Shown here: positions 34,772 to 44,227 of the stretch, piece by piece
Position numbering within the stretch: the stretch's first letter is position 1
How the letters are laid out: the number at the start of each line of letters is the position of its first letter
Origin: Aureimonas sp. Leaf324
GTDB taxonomy: Bacteria > Pseudomonadota > Alphaproteobacteria > Rhizobiales > Rhizobiaceae
Length of the DNA stretch: 64,000 nt
Direction of reading: 5' to 3'
Assembly (NCBI RefSeq): GCF_001423245.1
Contig: NZ_LMOH01000029.1
Location: 62,001 to 126,000, forward strand
The notes under the pieces: model-generated
The model's database searches: none
What the model was told of the DNA's origin: nothing
Seen by the model: the letters and a program-made list of their open reading frames with translations, nothing else
Program-made: the position numbers and the translations under genes

Positions 34772-35649
34772 CGCCGCTGCAGTTCGCGCTCGTCACCTCG
34801 AGCTATCGCGGCGACCTCGATCGCTGCCGGTTGCTGTGCGACAGCATCGATCGTTTCGTCACGGGCTTCGAGACGCACTATCTCCTCGTCGAGGCGCGCG
34901 ATCTCGCGCTGTTCAAGGGCTTCGAAGGGCCGCGTCGCCGCGTCGTCAGCGAGCGCGATCTCCTGCCCTGGTGGCTGCGGCCAGTGAACCACCCCCGGCA
35001 GCGCGGACGCCGGCTCTGGATCCATCCGTTCGGCCTGCCGCTGCACGGCTGGCACGTCCAGCAGCTGCGCCGCTTCGCCATGGCCGAGACGATGGCGGAG
35101 GCGGCGATGGTCTCGCTGGATTCCGACGTCGTCTTCGTGAAGCCGTTCGACGTCCGGTCGATGGAGGCGGGCGGGCGCGTCGCGTTCTACCGCGTGCCGG
35201 ACGGGATGGACCGCGTCCTTCCTCACCTTCGGGCCGAGCACGAGACCTGGGCCCTGCGTGCCGCGCGGCTGATCGGGCTCCGCCCGCCTGTCCCCACCCG
35301 GACGACCTATATCGGCACGCTGATCGCGTGGCGTCGCGACACGGTGCGCGACCTTCTCGCCCGCATCGCGGCGGTCGGCCACCGGCCGGCGATGATGGCG
35401 CTGTCCGCTTCGCGCGCCCTTTCGGAATGCACGATCTACGGACGTTTCGTGGAAGAGGCCGAGGCGCGGCCCGACCGCCACGCGCCGGAAGCCACGCAGC
35501 GCTGCGCCGTCTACTGGGACGGGCCGCCGCTCGACGAGGCGGGCCTTACCGCCTTTCTCGACCAACTCGCGCCGCACCATGTGGCGATCGGGCTCCAGTC
35601 CTTCACCGGCACCGACCCCGCCCTGATCCGCCGCGCCGTCGGCCTCTGA
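34768..35649 (+). CDS. DUF6492-type putative glycosyltransferase
   Basis: A 293-residue protein beginning TPLQFALVTSSYRGDLDRC. It contains a GT-A-like acidic metal motif (SLDSDVVFVKPFDVRS) and RQRGRRLWIHPFGLPLHGWH. This matches proteins of the DUF6492 family found in rhizobial polysaccharide clusters, which look like GT-A enzymes but are mostly untested. The ATG overlaps the stop of the GT26 gene (ATGA). It is convergent with the flippase gene, 13 bp between stops. Confidence 0.8.
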   Translation: MTPLQFALVTSSYRGDLDRCRLLCDSIDRFVTGFETHYLLVEARDLALFKGFEGPRRRVVSERDLLPWWLRPVNHPRQRGRRLWIHPFGLPLHGWHVQQLRRFAMAETMAEAAMVSLDSDVVFVKPFDVRSMEAGGRVAFYRVPDGMDRVLPHLRAEHETWALRAARLIGLRPPVPTRTTYIGTLIAWRRDTVRDLLARIAAVGHRPAMMALSASRALSECTIYGRFVEEAEARPDRHAPEATQRCAVYWDGPPLDEAGLTAFLDQLAPHHVAIGLQSFTGTDPALIRRAVGL

Positions 35650-35662
35650 CTCCGCCGGCCGA

Positions 35663-36955
35663 TCAGGCCGGCCGGGCGATGGGGAAGCGGCGTGCGTCGA
35701 GCGCGGTGTAGGTCGCCATCGCGGACGCCAGCCAGAGGGCCGCGAACACCCCGTTGAGGCCGACCACCCAGGCCGTGTCGCCCGCCGCCTCGCCGCCGCG
35801 CAGCACCAGCGTCAGGAGCGCGCCCTTCGTCAGCGTGAGGACGGCGAGGATCACGGCCCGCGTGCCCGTGCGGCCGCGGGCGTAGAGGAGTTCGCCCTCG
35901 TATTCCACGAGATTGCGGAAGGCCGGCACGAGGAGCGCCATCAGGACGAGCGGCGCGGCGTCCGCGACGTTTGCGCCGAGCAGCGTCGGACGCACGTGGA
36001 GAATGAGGCCGAGCACGGCGAGGCCGCCGGCCGAGACCAGCGCGATTCCCGCCTCGACGCCCCAGCGCACGCGCCAGGAATCCAGCCGGTCCGGCCGGCG
36101 CATCAGCGCCTGCACCGCCATCATGTTGAAGGAGCGCACGGGCAGCGCGGTGAGGTCCACGAGGCGCATCAGCATGGCGTAGAGGCCGGCGATGTGTGGG
36201 CCGCCGAGCGACAGGACGAGCAGCTTGTCGAGTTCGGACTGGAGATAGAACAGGACCTCGGCCCCCGCCACCGCGAAGCTGTCGGCGGCGCGCCGGCGGT
36301 AGAGGTCCGGCCGCCAGCGCAGGCGCTGGCGCGGGTAGAGGAACAGGATGCCGCCGAGCGCGGCCATGCCGTTGGCGGCGAGGTAGAAGAGGCTCCAGGC
36401 GGCGAGCCCGCCCTCGCGCCCGGTGGTGGCTGCGAAGACGAGTGCGGCGAGCGCCTTGGCGCCCGTGCCGATCACCACGAGCACGGAGGCGCGGCCGAAG
36501 CGGTTCATGCCGTTGTTGACGATGCAGACGACCTCGAGCGCCCGCCAGCAGACGATCTCGGCGGCGAGGATCGCGGCGAAGGGCGCCAGCGCCATGTCGC
36601 CGGCGAAGACGCCGAGGTAGAACAGCGCGGCGCCGAGCGCGACCAGCGGCAGCGACAGGGCGAAGGCGGCGAGAAGCCCGGCGGTGTAGGTGCCCACGAG
36701 ATGGGGCTTTCGCGTCGCCGAGCGGTAGAGCGGCGAGACGAAGCCGAGCCCGGCCACGCGCGACAGAACGATGCCGGTAGCGGACGCCGTGGCGAAGAGG
36801 CCGAATTCGGAGACGGTCAGGACGTTGGCGACCGCGGTGAAATAGGCGAGCGACAGCACGAGCCGGCCGCCCGACCCGCCGAGCAGCTTGGCGTAGTCGC
36901 GTGCCATCTTCAGCTTTGCTTCAAGACTTCCTGTCAGGAATCCGGGGCGTCGCAT
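35663..36955 (-). CDS. polysaccharide flippase-like membrane protein (MOP superfamily)
   Basis: A 430-residue protein with about 12 hydrophobic segments, first at VLSLAYFTAVANVLTV. The early SEFGLFATASATGIVLSRVA segment is like Wzx/oligosaccharide flippases, which start with EFGxxxxxxS-type motifs after helix 1. ATG 36955 is chosen because AAGGTG stands upstream. It would move lipid-linked repeat units across the inner membrane. Divergent from the GH10 gene with 27 bp between starts, so the promoters overlap the coding starts. Confidence 0.86.
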   Translation of the reverse strand: MRRPGFLTGSLEAKLKMARDYAKLLGGSGGRLVLSLAYFTAVANVLTVSEFGLFATASATGIVLSRVAGLGFVSPLYRSATRKPHLVGTYTAGLLAAFALSLPLVALGAALFYLGVFAGDMALAPFAAILAAEIVCWRALEVVCIVNNGMNRFGRASVLVVIGTGAKALAALVFAATTGREGGLAAWSLFYLAANGMAALGGILFLYPRQRLRWRPDLYRRRAADSFAVAGAEVLFYLQSELDKLLVLSLGGPHIAGLYAMLMRLVDLTALPVRSFNMMAVQALMRRPDRLDSWRVRWGVEAGIALVSAGGLAVLGLILHVRPTLLGANVADAAPLVLMALLVPAFRNLVEYEGELLYARGRTGTRAVILAVLTLTKGALLTLVLRGGEAAGDTAWVVGLNGVFAALWLASAMATYTALDARRFPIARPA

Positions 36956-36982
36956 GAGGCACCTTGAAACGGCGGGGGACGA

Positions 36983-38092
36983 ATGACGAACGATGAGAGC
37001 AGCGCCTCCCGCGCCGCGCCGCGCTCCCCCTTCCATACCGGCCCGAGCTTAACGCGGCGTTCGCTCCTCGCCGGCGCTGCCGCCCTCGCCGCGGGTATTC
37101 CGGCCGCAGCGTCGGCGCGCGCCTCAGGGATCCCGTTCGGCGCCGCGATCCAGAACGAGTATTTCGACGACCTCGGCTATCGCCAGCTGTTCACCAGCGA
37201 ATGCGACCTCGTGATGCCGATGAACGAGCTGAAGTTCGCGCTGGTCCAGCCGGAACGCGGGCAGTTCGATTTCAGCCGCGCCGATCGCCTCCTCGCCTTT
37301 GCGCAAGCCAACGGGCAGAGCGCGCGCGGTACGACCTTCGTCTGGTGGTCGACCAACCCGCCCTGGCTCGAGGCGATCGAGGATCCCGTGGACCTCGAAC
37401 GCGCGCTCGTCGAGCACATCGAGCGCGTCGCCGATCACTGCAAGGGCCGGCTGACGAGCTGGGACGTCGTCAATGAGGTGATCGCTCACGATCCGCAGGA
37501 GCATCGCGGCCCCTTGCGCGACACGTTCTGGCTGCGCCACCTCGGGCCCCGGCACATTCCCGTCGCCTTCCAGGCCGCCGCGCGCGCCGACCCGGCGGCG
37601 CGGCTCGTCCTCAACGACTACGACCTCGAGTTTCGCGGGCCCCGCTTCGACCAGCGCCGCGCCATCGTGCTGTCGATCGTGCGGCAGCTCCAGAAGGCCG
37701 ACATCCGCATCGATGCGGTCGGCATCCAGGGCCATCTCTACGCCCATCAGGAGATCGACGTGGAGGCGCTGGCGCGCTTCGGCGCCGACCTGAAGGCGCT
37801 GGGGGTCGGGCTCCTCGTCACGGAGCTCGACGTCATCGACTTCCAGGTTCGGGGCGGACCGGCGGAGATCGATGCGGCCGCGGCGAAGGTCGTCGGCGAC
37901 TTCCTCGACGGGCTGATGGGCGGCCAGCGCCCCGAGACCGTCATCACCTGGGGGCTGACGGATCGCTACAACTGGGTCGAGGACGTCATGCCGCGCGGCG
38001 ACGGCGCGCCGTGCCGCCCGCTGCCCTTCGACGCCGACCTGCAGCCCAAGGAATGGTACGGGATGCTGCGCCGCAGACTGTCGCAGGCCTGA
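36983..38092 (+). CDS. GH10-family endo-glycanase, Tat-exported, altered core motif
   Basis: A 369-residue family 10 glycoside hydrolase. A twin-arginine-like signal (TRRSLLAGAAALAAG, residues 24-38) predicts export. Catalytic acid/base E165 (WDVVNE) and nucleophile E281 (VTELD) are both present, so it should be active on a beta-1,4 backbone. The usual GHTLVWH motif is ARGTTFVWW here, with the expected histidines replaced, suggesting a substrate other than xylan. It sits between the flippase and the GumC-like gene, so trimming or release of the cell's own polysaccharide is the most likely role. Substrate is inferred only. Confidence 0.88.
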   Translation: MTNDESSASRAAPRSPFHTGPSLTRRSLLAGAAALAAGIPAAASARASGIPFGAAIQNEYFDDLGYRQLFTSECDLVMPMNELKFALVQPERGQFDFSRADRLLAFAQANGQSARGTTFVWWSTNPPWLEAIEDPVDLERALVEHIERVADHCKGRLTSWDVVNEVIAHDPQEHRGPLRDTFWLRHLGPRHIPVAFQAAARADPAARLVLNDYDLEFRGPRFDQRRAIVLSIVRQLQKADIRIDAVGIQGHLYAHQEIDVEALARFGADLKALGVGLLVTELDVIDFQVRGGPAEIDAAAAKVVGDFLDGLMGGQRPETVITWGLTDRYNWVEDVMPRGDGAPCRPLPFDADLQPKEWYGMLRRRLSQA

Positions 38093-38190
38093 CGGCGCCA
38101 TGACGAACGGCAGGGGATTAACGGTTTCTTTGCCATGAGCGGTGAAAGGTGCGGACTGCAAACCGCGCCGTTCCTGTCCAGGGCCTTTCC

Positions 38191-40287
38191 ATGTTCTATG
38201 CCGAGGATGCCGCATCCCGCCCCGCGTCCCGCTGGGACCCCGTTCCGGAGGCGCAACCCGTGCGCCGCCACGAAAGCTTCCTCGACCCGGCCTATCTCGC
38301 CGCGTCGGTCTGGCGGGCGAAGCGCAAGATCCTCCTCGCAGGGGTCCTCGGCGCGGCCGTGGCCGGCGCCTTCGCCCTGTCGCAGCCCAAACAATACACC
38401 GCGACGTCGCAGATCGTCCTCGACCCGCGTGAACTGAACCTCGTCCAGAACGAACTGACCCCGACGGCGAACGGCCTCAACACGGACGCCGCGCTCGCCC
38501 TCGTCGAGGGGCAGATCTCGGTGATGACCTCGAACAGCGTGCTCCTGCGCGTGGTGCGCGAGGCGAACCTGACCGCCGATACCGAGTTCAACGGCCTGCG
38601 CGAGACCTGGCTCGGCAACCTGTCGGCGACGCTGTCCGCGCTCATGTCGGACGATCCCGTCGCGGCGGCCGACACGCGCGAGCTTCGCACCGTCACCAAC
38701 CTGTGGCGCCATATCTCGGCGGTGCGCAACGCCAACAGCTTCGTCATCAACGTCTCGGTGACGAGCGAGGACGCCGACAAGGCAGCGCGCCTCGCCAACC
38801 TGACGACGCAGAACTTCATTGCCGAGCAGGGGCGCGCGCAGTCCGACCTCGCCCGGCGTGCGACCGAGGCGCTGTCCTCGCGTCTGGCCGAGCTTCGCAC
38901 CCGCGTCGTCAAGGCCGAGGACGCGGCGGAGGCCTACAAGGCGCAGAACCAGCTCGTCGGCGTCGGTGGACGGCTCATCGACGACGACTACATCACGCGC
39001 GTCAACAACCAGCTGGCCGACGTCCGCTCGCAGATCACCTCGCTCAACGTGCGCGCCCGTTCGCTGCGCGAAGCGAGCGTCGAGGACATCGCGGCCGGCT
39101 CCTTCCCCGAGGGCCTGAACTCGGAATCGCTCCTGCGCCTGCGCCAGGTCTATTCCGAGGCGGCGCAGAACCAGGCCATCCTCGCCTCGCGCCTCGGGCC
39201 CCGCCATCCCCAGCGCATCGCCGCCGACCAGGCGCTCGGCACCGCGCGCCGCGCGATCGAGACCGAACTGTCGCGCATCGTCGCCTCGGCCCAGACCGAA
39301 CTCGCCAGAGCCCAGGCCACCGAGCGCGACCTGACGGGCCAGATCGACACCCTTCGCTCGCGCCAGATCGAGACCAGCGGCGCCTTCGTGCGGCTGCGCG
39401 AGCTGGAGCGCGAGGTCGACGCCTCGCGCGCGGTCTACGAGGCCTATCTCCTGCGCGCGCGCCAGACCGGCGAGCAGGAGCAGCTTAACACCACCAACGT
39501 GCGCGTGATCTCCGAAGCCACCGTGCCGTTCCAGCCGTCCAGCCTGTCGCGCAAGATCGTCGTGATCCTGGGCTTCCTTGGGGGCATCGGCCTCGGCATC
39601 GCCCTGTCGCTTCTGCTCGCCATGGTGCGCGCCATCAACGGCACGGCCTCACCCGCCGTGGCGGCGCCGGCAAAGGCCACCCGCACGAGGGCGCGGAGGC
39701 AGCCGGACCACGCGCCGGAGCCTGCCATGGTGCCGGTCGCGGCCGTCGCTGCGGCAGCCCCCGTGGCGGCAGCGCCCAAGCCCTCCGAACCTGAATCCGC
39801 CCCGGCGCTCGACACCAGCGAGGGCGACTGGGTGCTGCGCGGCGGCTCGTTCGACGCCGCCGAGGCGCAGGCCCACGAGGTCGAAGAGGCGCATGCCGAG
39901 ACGAGCGAAGCCGACGACGCCCCGCCGCAGGAAGCTCGGAGCGTCGAGCCGGTCGCCGCCGAGGACCCGGACGAGCACATTGACGAGGTCGCGGCCGAAC
40001 CCGCGCCTCCTGTGGCGGCCGCAGTCGCAGAGACGCCTTCCGACGACGCGGATCACCTCCCGACGGGGGCCAGCGAGATCGAGGCGCGCCGCGAGGCGCT
40101 GCGACAGCGGATTCGCGAGCTCGGCGCCGTGCGCGTCGCCCGTGGCCTCGGCGCGCCGCATCTTGCCCCCGGCGCGCCCGGAAACCTGTCGGCCGACGAA
40201 CGGCGCGAGCGCATCAGCCTTCGCCTTGCCGCCGCCCGCGGGCGGCGTGCCGACATCGTCAATCGCGCCGACGTCGAGCACGGCTGA
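38191..40287 (+). CDS. GumC/ExoP-like chain-length determinant without kinase domain
   Basis: A 698-residue inner-membrane protein. ATG 38191 follows AGGG. TM1 is at about residues 50-70 (ILLAGVLGAAVAGAFALS), followed by the Wzz domain (QYTATSQIVLDPRELNLVQN), a long periplasmic coiled coil with GLNSESLLRLRQVYSEAAQN and SRLGPRHPQRIAADQAL, and TM2 near 455-480 (IVVILGFLGGIGLGIALSLL). Where ExoP/Wzc have a tyrosine kinase there is a tail of about 210 residues rich in Ala, Pro and Glu, ending in a basic RREALRQRIRELG and RRERISLRLAAARGRR. No Walker motifs exist. It controls polymer length and export; the tail's role is unknown. Confidence 0.9.
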   Translation: MFYAEDAASRPASRWDPVPEAQPVRRHESFLDPAYLAASVWRAKRKILLAGVLGAAVAGAFALSQPKQYTATSQIVLDPRELNLVQNELTPTANGLNTDAALALVEGQISVMTSNSVLLRVVREANLTADTEFNGLRETWLGNLSATLSALMSDDPVAAADTRELRTVTNLWRHISAVRNANSFVINVSVTSEDADKAARLANLTTQNFIAEQGRAQSDLARRATEALSSRLAELRTRVVKAEDAAEAYKAQNQLVGVGGRLIDDDYITRVNNQLADVRSQITSLNVRARSLREASVEDIAAGSFPEGLNSESLLRLRQVYSEAAQNQAILASRLGPRHPQRIAADQALGTARRAIETELSRIVASAQTELARAQATERDLTGQIDTLRSRQIETSGAFVRLRELEREVDASRAVYEAYLLRARQTGEQEQLNTTNVRVISEATVPFQPSSLSRKIVVILGFLGGIGLGIALSLLLAMVRAINGTASPAVAAPAKATRTRARRQPDHAPEPAMVPVAAVAAAAPVAAAPKPSEPESAPALDTSEGDWVLRGGSFDAAEAQAHEVEEAHAETSEADDAPPQEARSVEPVAAEDPDEHIDEVAAEPAPPVAAAVAETPSDDADHLPTGASEIEARREALRQRIRELGAVRVARGLGAPHLAPGAPGNLSADERRERISLRLAAARGRRADIVNRADVEHG

Positions 40288-40300
40288 ACGCCAAAGGGCC

Positions 40301-42256
40301 CTACGCCTCCGAGCGAGGCGCCGGCAGTGCAGGACTGATGAGGGCCGCGTTCGACAGGCGAGCGCGGCCGAATTCGGGCACCACCTCCGAGAGGAGCGCC
40401 ACCGCCGCTCGCGCGTCGCCCGCGGCGACGGCCTGCGCGATCGCCTCGAAGCGGGCGCGCAGGAAGGCGACGTCCGAGACGCGCGACCGGGCGATCAGGA
40501 GCCCCGGCAGGCCGGTGTCCTCGCGCGTCTCGCCCTCGCCGAAGAGTTCCTCGTAGAGCTTCTCGCCCTTTCGAAGACCGGTGTATTCGATGCGGATGTC
40601 CTTGTGGGGGCGAAGACCCGCCAGCTGGATCAGCCGCTCGGCGAGTTCCGTGATGCGGATCGGCTCGCCCATGTCCAGCACGAAGATCTGCCCCTCCGCC
40701 GCCCGGTCGGCGATGCCGTGGCCCGCGGCATGGAGGATCAGCCGCGAGGCTTCCGGGATCGTCATGAAGAAGCGGGTGATGTCGGGATCGGTGACGGTGA
40801 GCGGCCCGCCGCGCGACAGCTGGTTCTGGAACAGCGGGATCACCGAGCCGGCCGAGCCCATGACGTTGCCGAAGCGCACGGTCATGAAGCGCGTGCCGGC
40901 CTGGGTCAGGTCCAGCGCCTGGCAATAGGCTTCCGCCGCGCGCTTGGTGGCGCCCATCACGTTGGTCGGGTTCACCGCCTTATCGGTCGACACCATGACG
41001 AAGGCCGCGGCGCCGCAGCTAAGAGCTGCGTCCGCGACGTTGCGCGAGCCGAGGAGATTGGTCTCGATGCCCTCGAGCGGGTTCTCCTCGACGATCGGTA
41101 CGTGCTTCAGAGCCGCCGCGTGGAAGATCACCTCCGGCCTCCACTCGTCGAAGATCGCCATGATGCGCGCGCGCTGGCGAACGTCGGCCACGCGCTCCAC
41201 GGTCTCGACGCCGGGATGCTGGTCGGCCATGCGGCGGCCGACGGTGTAGAGGTTGAACTCGCCGGCATCGATCAGGATGAGGCGCTTCGGCCGGAACGAG
41301 GCGATCTGGGCCACGAGTTCCGAACCGATCGAGCCGCCGGCGCCGGTCACGGCGATGCAGCGGCCCTCGATCAGTCGCGCGACCTCGTCGATGTCGAGCC
41401 GGATTTCGTGGCGCCCGAGAAGGTCCTCCAGCGAGACGGGGAGCACCTCGATCGGCGCCTCGCCGAGATCGCCGGCGCGCGAGATGTCGGGAAGGCGCTT
41501 CACCGCGATCTTGAGCGGCGCCGCGACCTCGACCACGGCGGCGAGTTCGGCGGGGGGCACCTGCGCCTTCGCGACGATCAGCTGGTTGATCGGCATCGCG
41601 CCGAGTTCGGCCCGGCGGGCGATCTCGGGCAGGTCGGAGAGGGCGCCCAGCACCTTCACCCCGTGGAGCTGGCGTCCCCGGTTCTTCGACTTGTCGTCCA
41701 CGAGGCCGACGATGTGGACGCCGTGATGGGAGCGGCGCGCGTCGCGGATGAAGAGGTCGGCATTGTCGGTGAAGCCGTAGATCACGACGGTCTCGACGGG
41801 CACGCGGATGCCGCTCGTGTCGAAGAAGCGCGCTGACAGGCCGCGCTCCTTCCACAGGCGATAGGCAAGGCGCGGCCCCCCGAGGCCGACGATCATGATG
41901 AACCACGTCATCACCAGCGACGAGCGCGGCAGATAGAGGCCGCGGAACAGGATGAAGTGGCCGGCGAGGAACACGACGTTGATCGCCGTCACCGCCTTGA
42001 CGATCGACAGGACGTCGAGGAGCGAGGCGTAGCGCCAGGCGCCGCTGTTCAGCGAGAACAGCGGGAACATGGCGGCCGACAGCGCCGTGAACGCGACGAT
42101 CAGCGACCAGATCTGCCAGTTGTGGAAGGTGATGCTGAAGCCGAACGCGAGGCCGAGCGCCAGCGAGATCGCGATCGCCGCGATCAGGACGTCGTGGACG
42201 ATGCCGAGCGAGCGGAACGAGCCGCGAGGCAGAAGGGACAGAAGGCGAGGCAGCAT
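40301..42256 (-). CDS. membrane-bound nucleotide-sugar epimerase/dehydratase (CapD/WbpM/PglF-like)
   Basis: A 651-residue protein. Four to five N-terminal membrane helices (first DVLIAAIAISLALGLAFGFS) precede a CoA-binding-like Rossmann domain (VVIYGFTDNADLFIRDARRS) and a C-terminal SDR domain. In the SDR the NAD site is VTGAGGSIGSELVAQI near residue 300. The usual YxxxK is MGATK, as in PglF/FlaA1-type 4,6-dehydratases. STDKAVNPTNVMGATKRAAE and RFGNVMGSAGSVIPLF are diagnostic. It probably makes a UDP-4-keto-6-deoxy-sugar for the neighbouring transferases. It is convergent with the GumC-like gene, 13 bp between stops. Confidence 0.94.
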   Translation of the reverse strand: MLPRLLSLLPRGSFRSLGIVHDVLIAAIAISLALGLAFGFSITFHNWQIWSLIVAFTALSAAMFPLFSLNSGAWRYASLLDVLSIVKAVTAINVVFLAGHFILFRGLYLPRSSLVMTWFIMIVGLGGPRLAYRLWKERGLSARFFDTSGIRVPVETVVIYGFTDNADLFIRDARRSHHGVHIVGLVDDKSKNRGRQLHGVKVLGALSDLPEIARRAELGAMPINQLIVAKAQVPPAELAAVVEVAAPLKIAVKRLPDISRAGDLGEAPIEVLPVSLEDLLGRHEIRLDIDEVARLIEGRCIAVTGAGGSIGSELVAQIASFRPKRLILIDAGEFNLYTVGRRMADQHPGVETVERVADVRQRARIMAIFDEWRPEVIFHAAALKHVPIVEENPLEGIETNLLGSRNVADAALSCGAAAFVMVSTDKAVNPTNVMGATKRAAEAYCQALDLTQAGTRFMTVRFGNVMGSAGSVIPLFQNQLSRGGPLTVTDPDITRFFMTIPEASRLILHAAGHGIADRAAEGQIFVLDMGEPIRITELAERLIQLAGLRPHKDIRIEYTGLRKGEKLYEELFGEGETREDTGLPGLLIARSRVSDVAFLRARFEAIAQAVAAGDARAAVALLSEVVPEFGRARLSNAALISPALPAPRSEA

Positions 42257-42370
42257 CGGCAGTTCCGAAGGGCAGGGGCGCGGGAAAGCCGCCGAAGCGG
42301 CCTCACCTCCCGCGAACCTCTAACCGAACGGCGGCAAATGTCACGCGAACGGCCGGTGGCCGCGCCCGCG

Positions 42371-44185
42371 TCAGAAGACGCTGGCGCCGGTGTCGGCGGT
42401 GCCGACGGCACGGCGGAACACGGCGAAGAGTTCGCGCCCAAGCCCGACCTCGTTGGCCGAGAGGTCCGCCTCGGCATTGGGGCGGCGCGCGAACTCGGCC
42501 GGATCCACCAGCACTTCCAGCGTGCCGGCCTCGCCGTCGAGGCGAATGAGATCGCCGTCGCGGATCTTGCCGATCGGCCCGCCGTCGAGGGCTTCCGGCG
42601 TGACGTGGATCGCGGCCGGCACCTTTCCGGACGCGCCCGACATGCGCCCGTCGGTGACGAGCGCCACCTTCTGGCCCCGGTCCTGCAGGACGCCGAGCGA
42701 GGGCGTCAGCTTGTGAAGCTCGGGCATGCCGTTGGACTTCGGGCCCTGGAAGCGGACGACGGCGACGAAGTCGCCCGTGAGTTCGCCGGCCTTGAAGGCA
42801 CGCTGCAGCGCGTCCTGGTCGTGGAACACGCGGGCCGGCGCCTCGACGACGCGCTTTTCCGGCTTCACCGCCGAGACCTTGATCACGGCCTTGCCGACGT
42901 TTCCGGTCAGCATGCGAAGGCCGCCGTTCGCGGAGAAGGGCTTGTCGGCCGTGGTGAGCACCTTCGGATCGCCGCTCGTCGCGGGCGCCGGCACGCGCAC
43001 GACCTGCCCCCCGTCCCCAAGCTTGGCCTCGACCGTGTAGGCCGACAGACCCGGTCCCCAGGCGGTGCGCACGTCGTCGTGCAGGAGCCCGTGGCTGAGA
43101 AGCTCGCGGATCAGGAAGCCCATGCCGCCGGCCGCCTGGAAGTGGTTCACGTCGGCCAGCCCGTTGGGGTAGACGCGGGCGAGCAGCGGCGTCACCTCCG
43201 ACAGCTCGGAAATGTCGCCCCAGGTCAGCTGGATGCCGGCGGCGGCCGCCATCGCGACGAGATGCAGCGTGTGGTTGGTCGAGCCGCCGGTGGCATGGAG
43301 CCCGACGACGCCGTTCACCACCGCGCGCTCGTCGACCACGAGGCCGGCCGGCGTGTATTCGTTGCCGAGCGCGGTGATCGAGAGGGCGCGGCGCGTCGCC
43401 TCGCGGGTCAGGGCGTCACGCAGCGGCGTGTTCGGGTTGACGAAGGACGAGCCCGGCGTATGGAGGCCCATGATCTCCATCAGCATCTGGTTGGAGTTGG
43501 CCGTGCCGTAGAAGGTGCAGGTGCCCGGCCCGTGATAGCTCTTCGACTCGGCTTCGAGCAGCGCGTCGCGGCCGACCTTTCCTTCCGCGTAGAGCTGGCG
43601 GATCCGCGCCTTCTCGTCGTTCGGAAGGCCGGTCGTCATCGGACCCGCCGGCACGAAGATCGCCGGCAGGTGGCCGAAGGAGAGCGCCGCGATCACGAGG
43701 CCCGGCACGATCTTGTCGCAGACGCCGAGATAGACGGCCGCGTCGTACATGTCGTGGCTGAGGCCGACGGCAGCCGACAAGGCGATCACGTCGCGTGAGA
43801 AGAGCGACAGCTCCATGCCGATCTGGCCTTGCGTGACGCCGTCGCACATCGCCGGCACGCCGCCCGCGACCTGCGCCGTCGCACCCGCCTCGCGCGCCGT
43901 CTGGCGGATGATCTCAGGGTAAGTCTCGAACGGCTGATGGGCCGAGAGCATGTCGTTGTAGGAGGTGATGATGCCGAGATTGAGCGTGGTGTCGCCGGTC
44001 AGCCGCGCCTTGTCGGTCGGGCCGCAGGCGGCAAAGCCATGAGCGAGGTTGCCGCAGTTGAGCGCGGCGCGCTTGGGGGCGCTCTCGCCCTTCAGGCGGA
44101 TGCGGTCGACATAGGGTTCGCGCGTCGGCTTGGAGCGCTCGCGGATGCGGTTGGTGATCTCTTCGATGCGGCGGTCGGCGGCCAT
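42371..44185 (-). CDS. edd: phosphogluconate dehydratase (Entner-Doudoroff)
   Basis: A 604-residue IlvD/Edd-family iron-sulfur dehydratase converting 6-phosphogluconate to KDPG. Family blocks: [78 protein letters not shown] and the C-terminal [20 protein letters not shown]. The length is that of Edd (about 600), not IlvD. It is the last gene of zwf-pgl-edd on the minus strand; the KDPG aldolase gene eda is not in the window. Confidence 0.97.
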   Translation of the reverse strand: MAADRRIEEITNRIRERSKPTREPYVDRIRLKGESAPKRAALNCGNLAHGFAACGPTDKARLTGDTTLNLGIITSYNDMLSAHQPFETYPEIIRQTAREAGATAQVAGGVPAMCDGVTQGQIGMELSLFSRDVIALSAAVGLSHDMYDAAVYLGVCDKIVPGLVIAALSFGHLPAIFVPAGPMTTGLPNDEKARIRQLYAEGKVGRDALLEAESKSYHGPGTCTFYGTANSNQMLMEIMGLHTPGSSFVNPNTPLRDALTREATRRALSITALGNEYTPAGLVVDERAVVNGVVGLHATGGSTNHTLHLVAMAAAAGIQLTWGDISELSEVTPLLARVYPNGLADVNHFQAAGGMGFLIRELLSHGLLHDDVRTAWGPGLSAYTVEAKLGDGGQVVRVPAPATSGDPKVLTTADKPFSANGGLRMLTGNVGKAVIKVSAVKPEKRVVEAPARVFHDQDALQRAFKAGELTGDFVAVVRFQGPKSNGMPELHKLTPSLGVLQDRGQKVALVTDGRMSGASGKVPAAIHVTPEALDGGPIGKIRDGDLIRLDGEAGTLEVLVDPAEFARRPNAEADLSANEVGLGRELFAVFRRAVGTADTGASVF

Positions 44186-44227
44186 GGCATCATCCCTTCG
44201 GGTCGCAGGGGCGTGGTTTGCGGCGCG

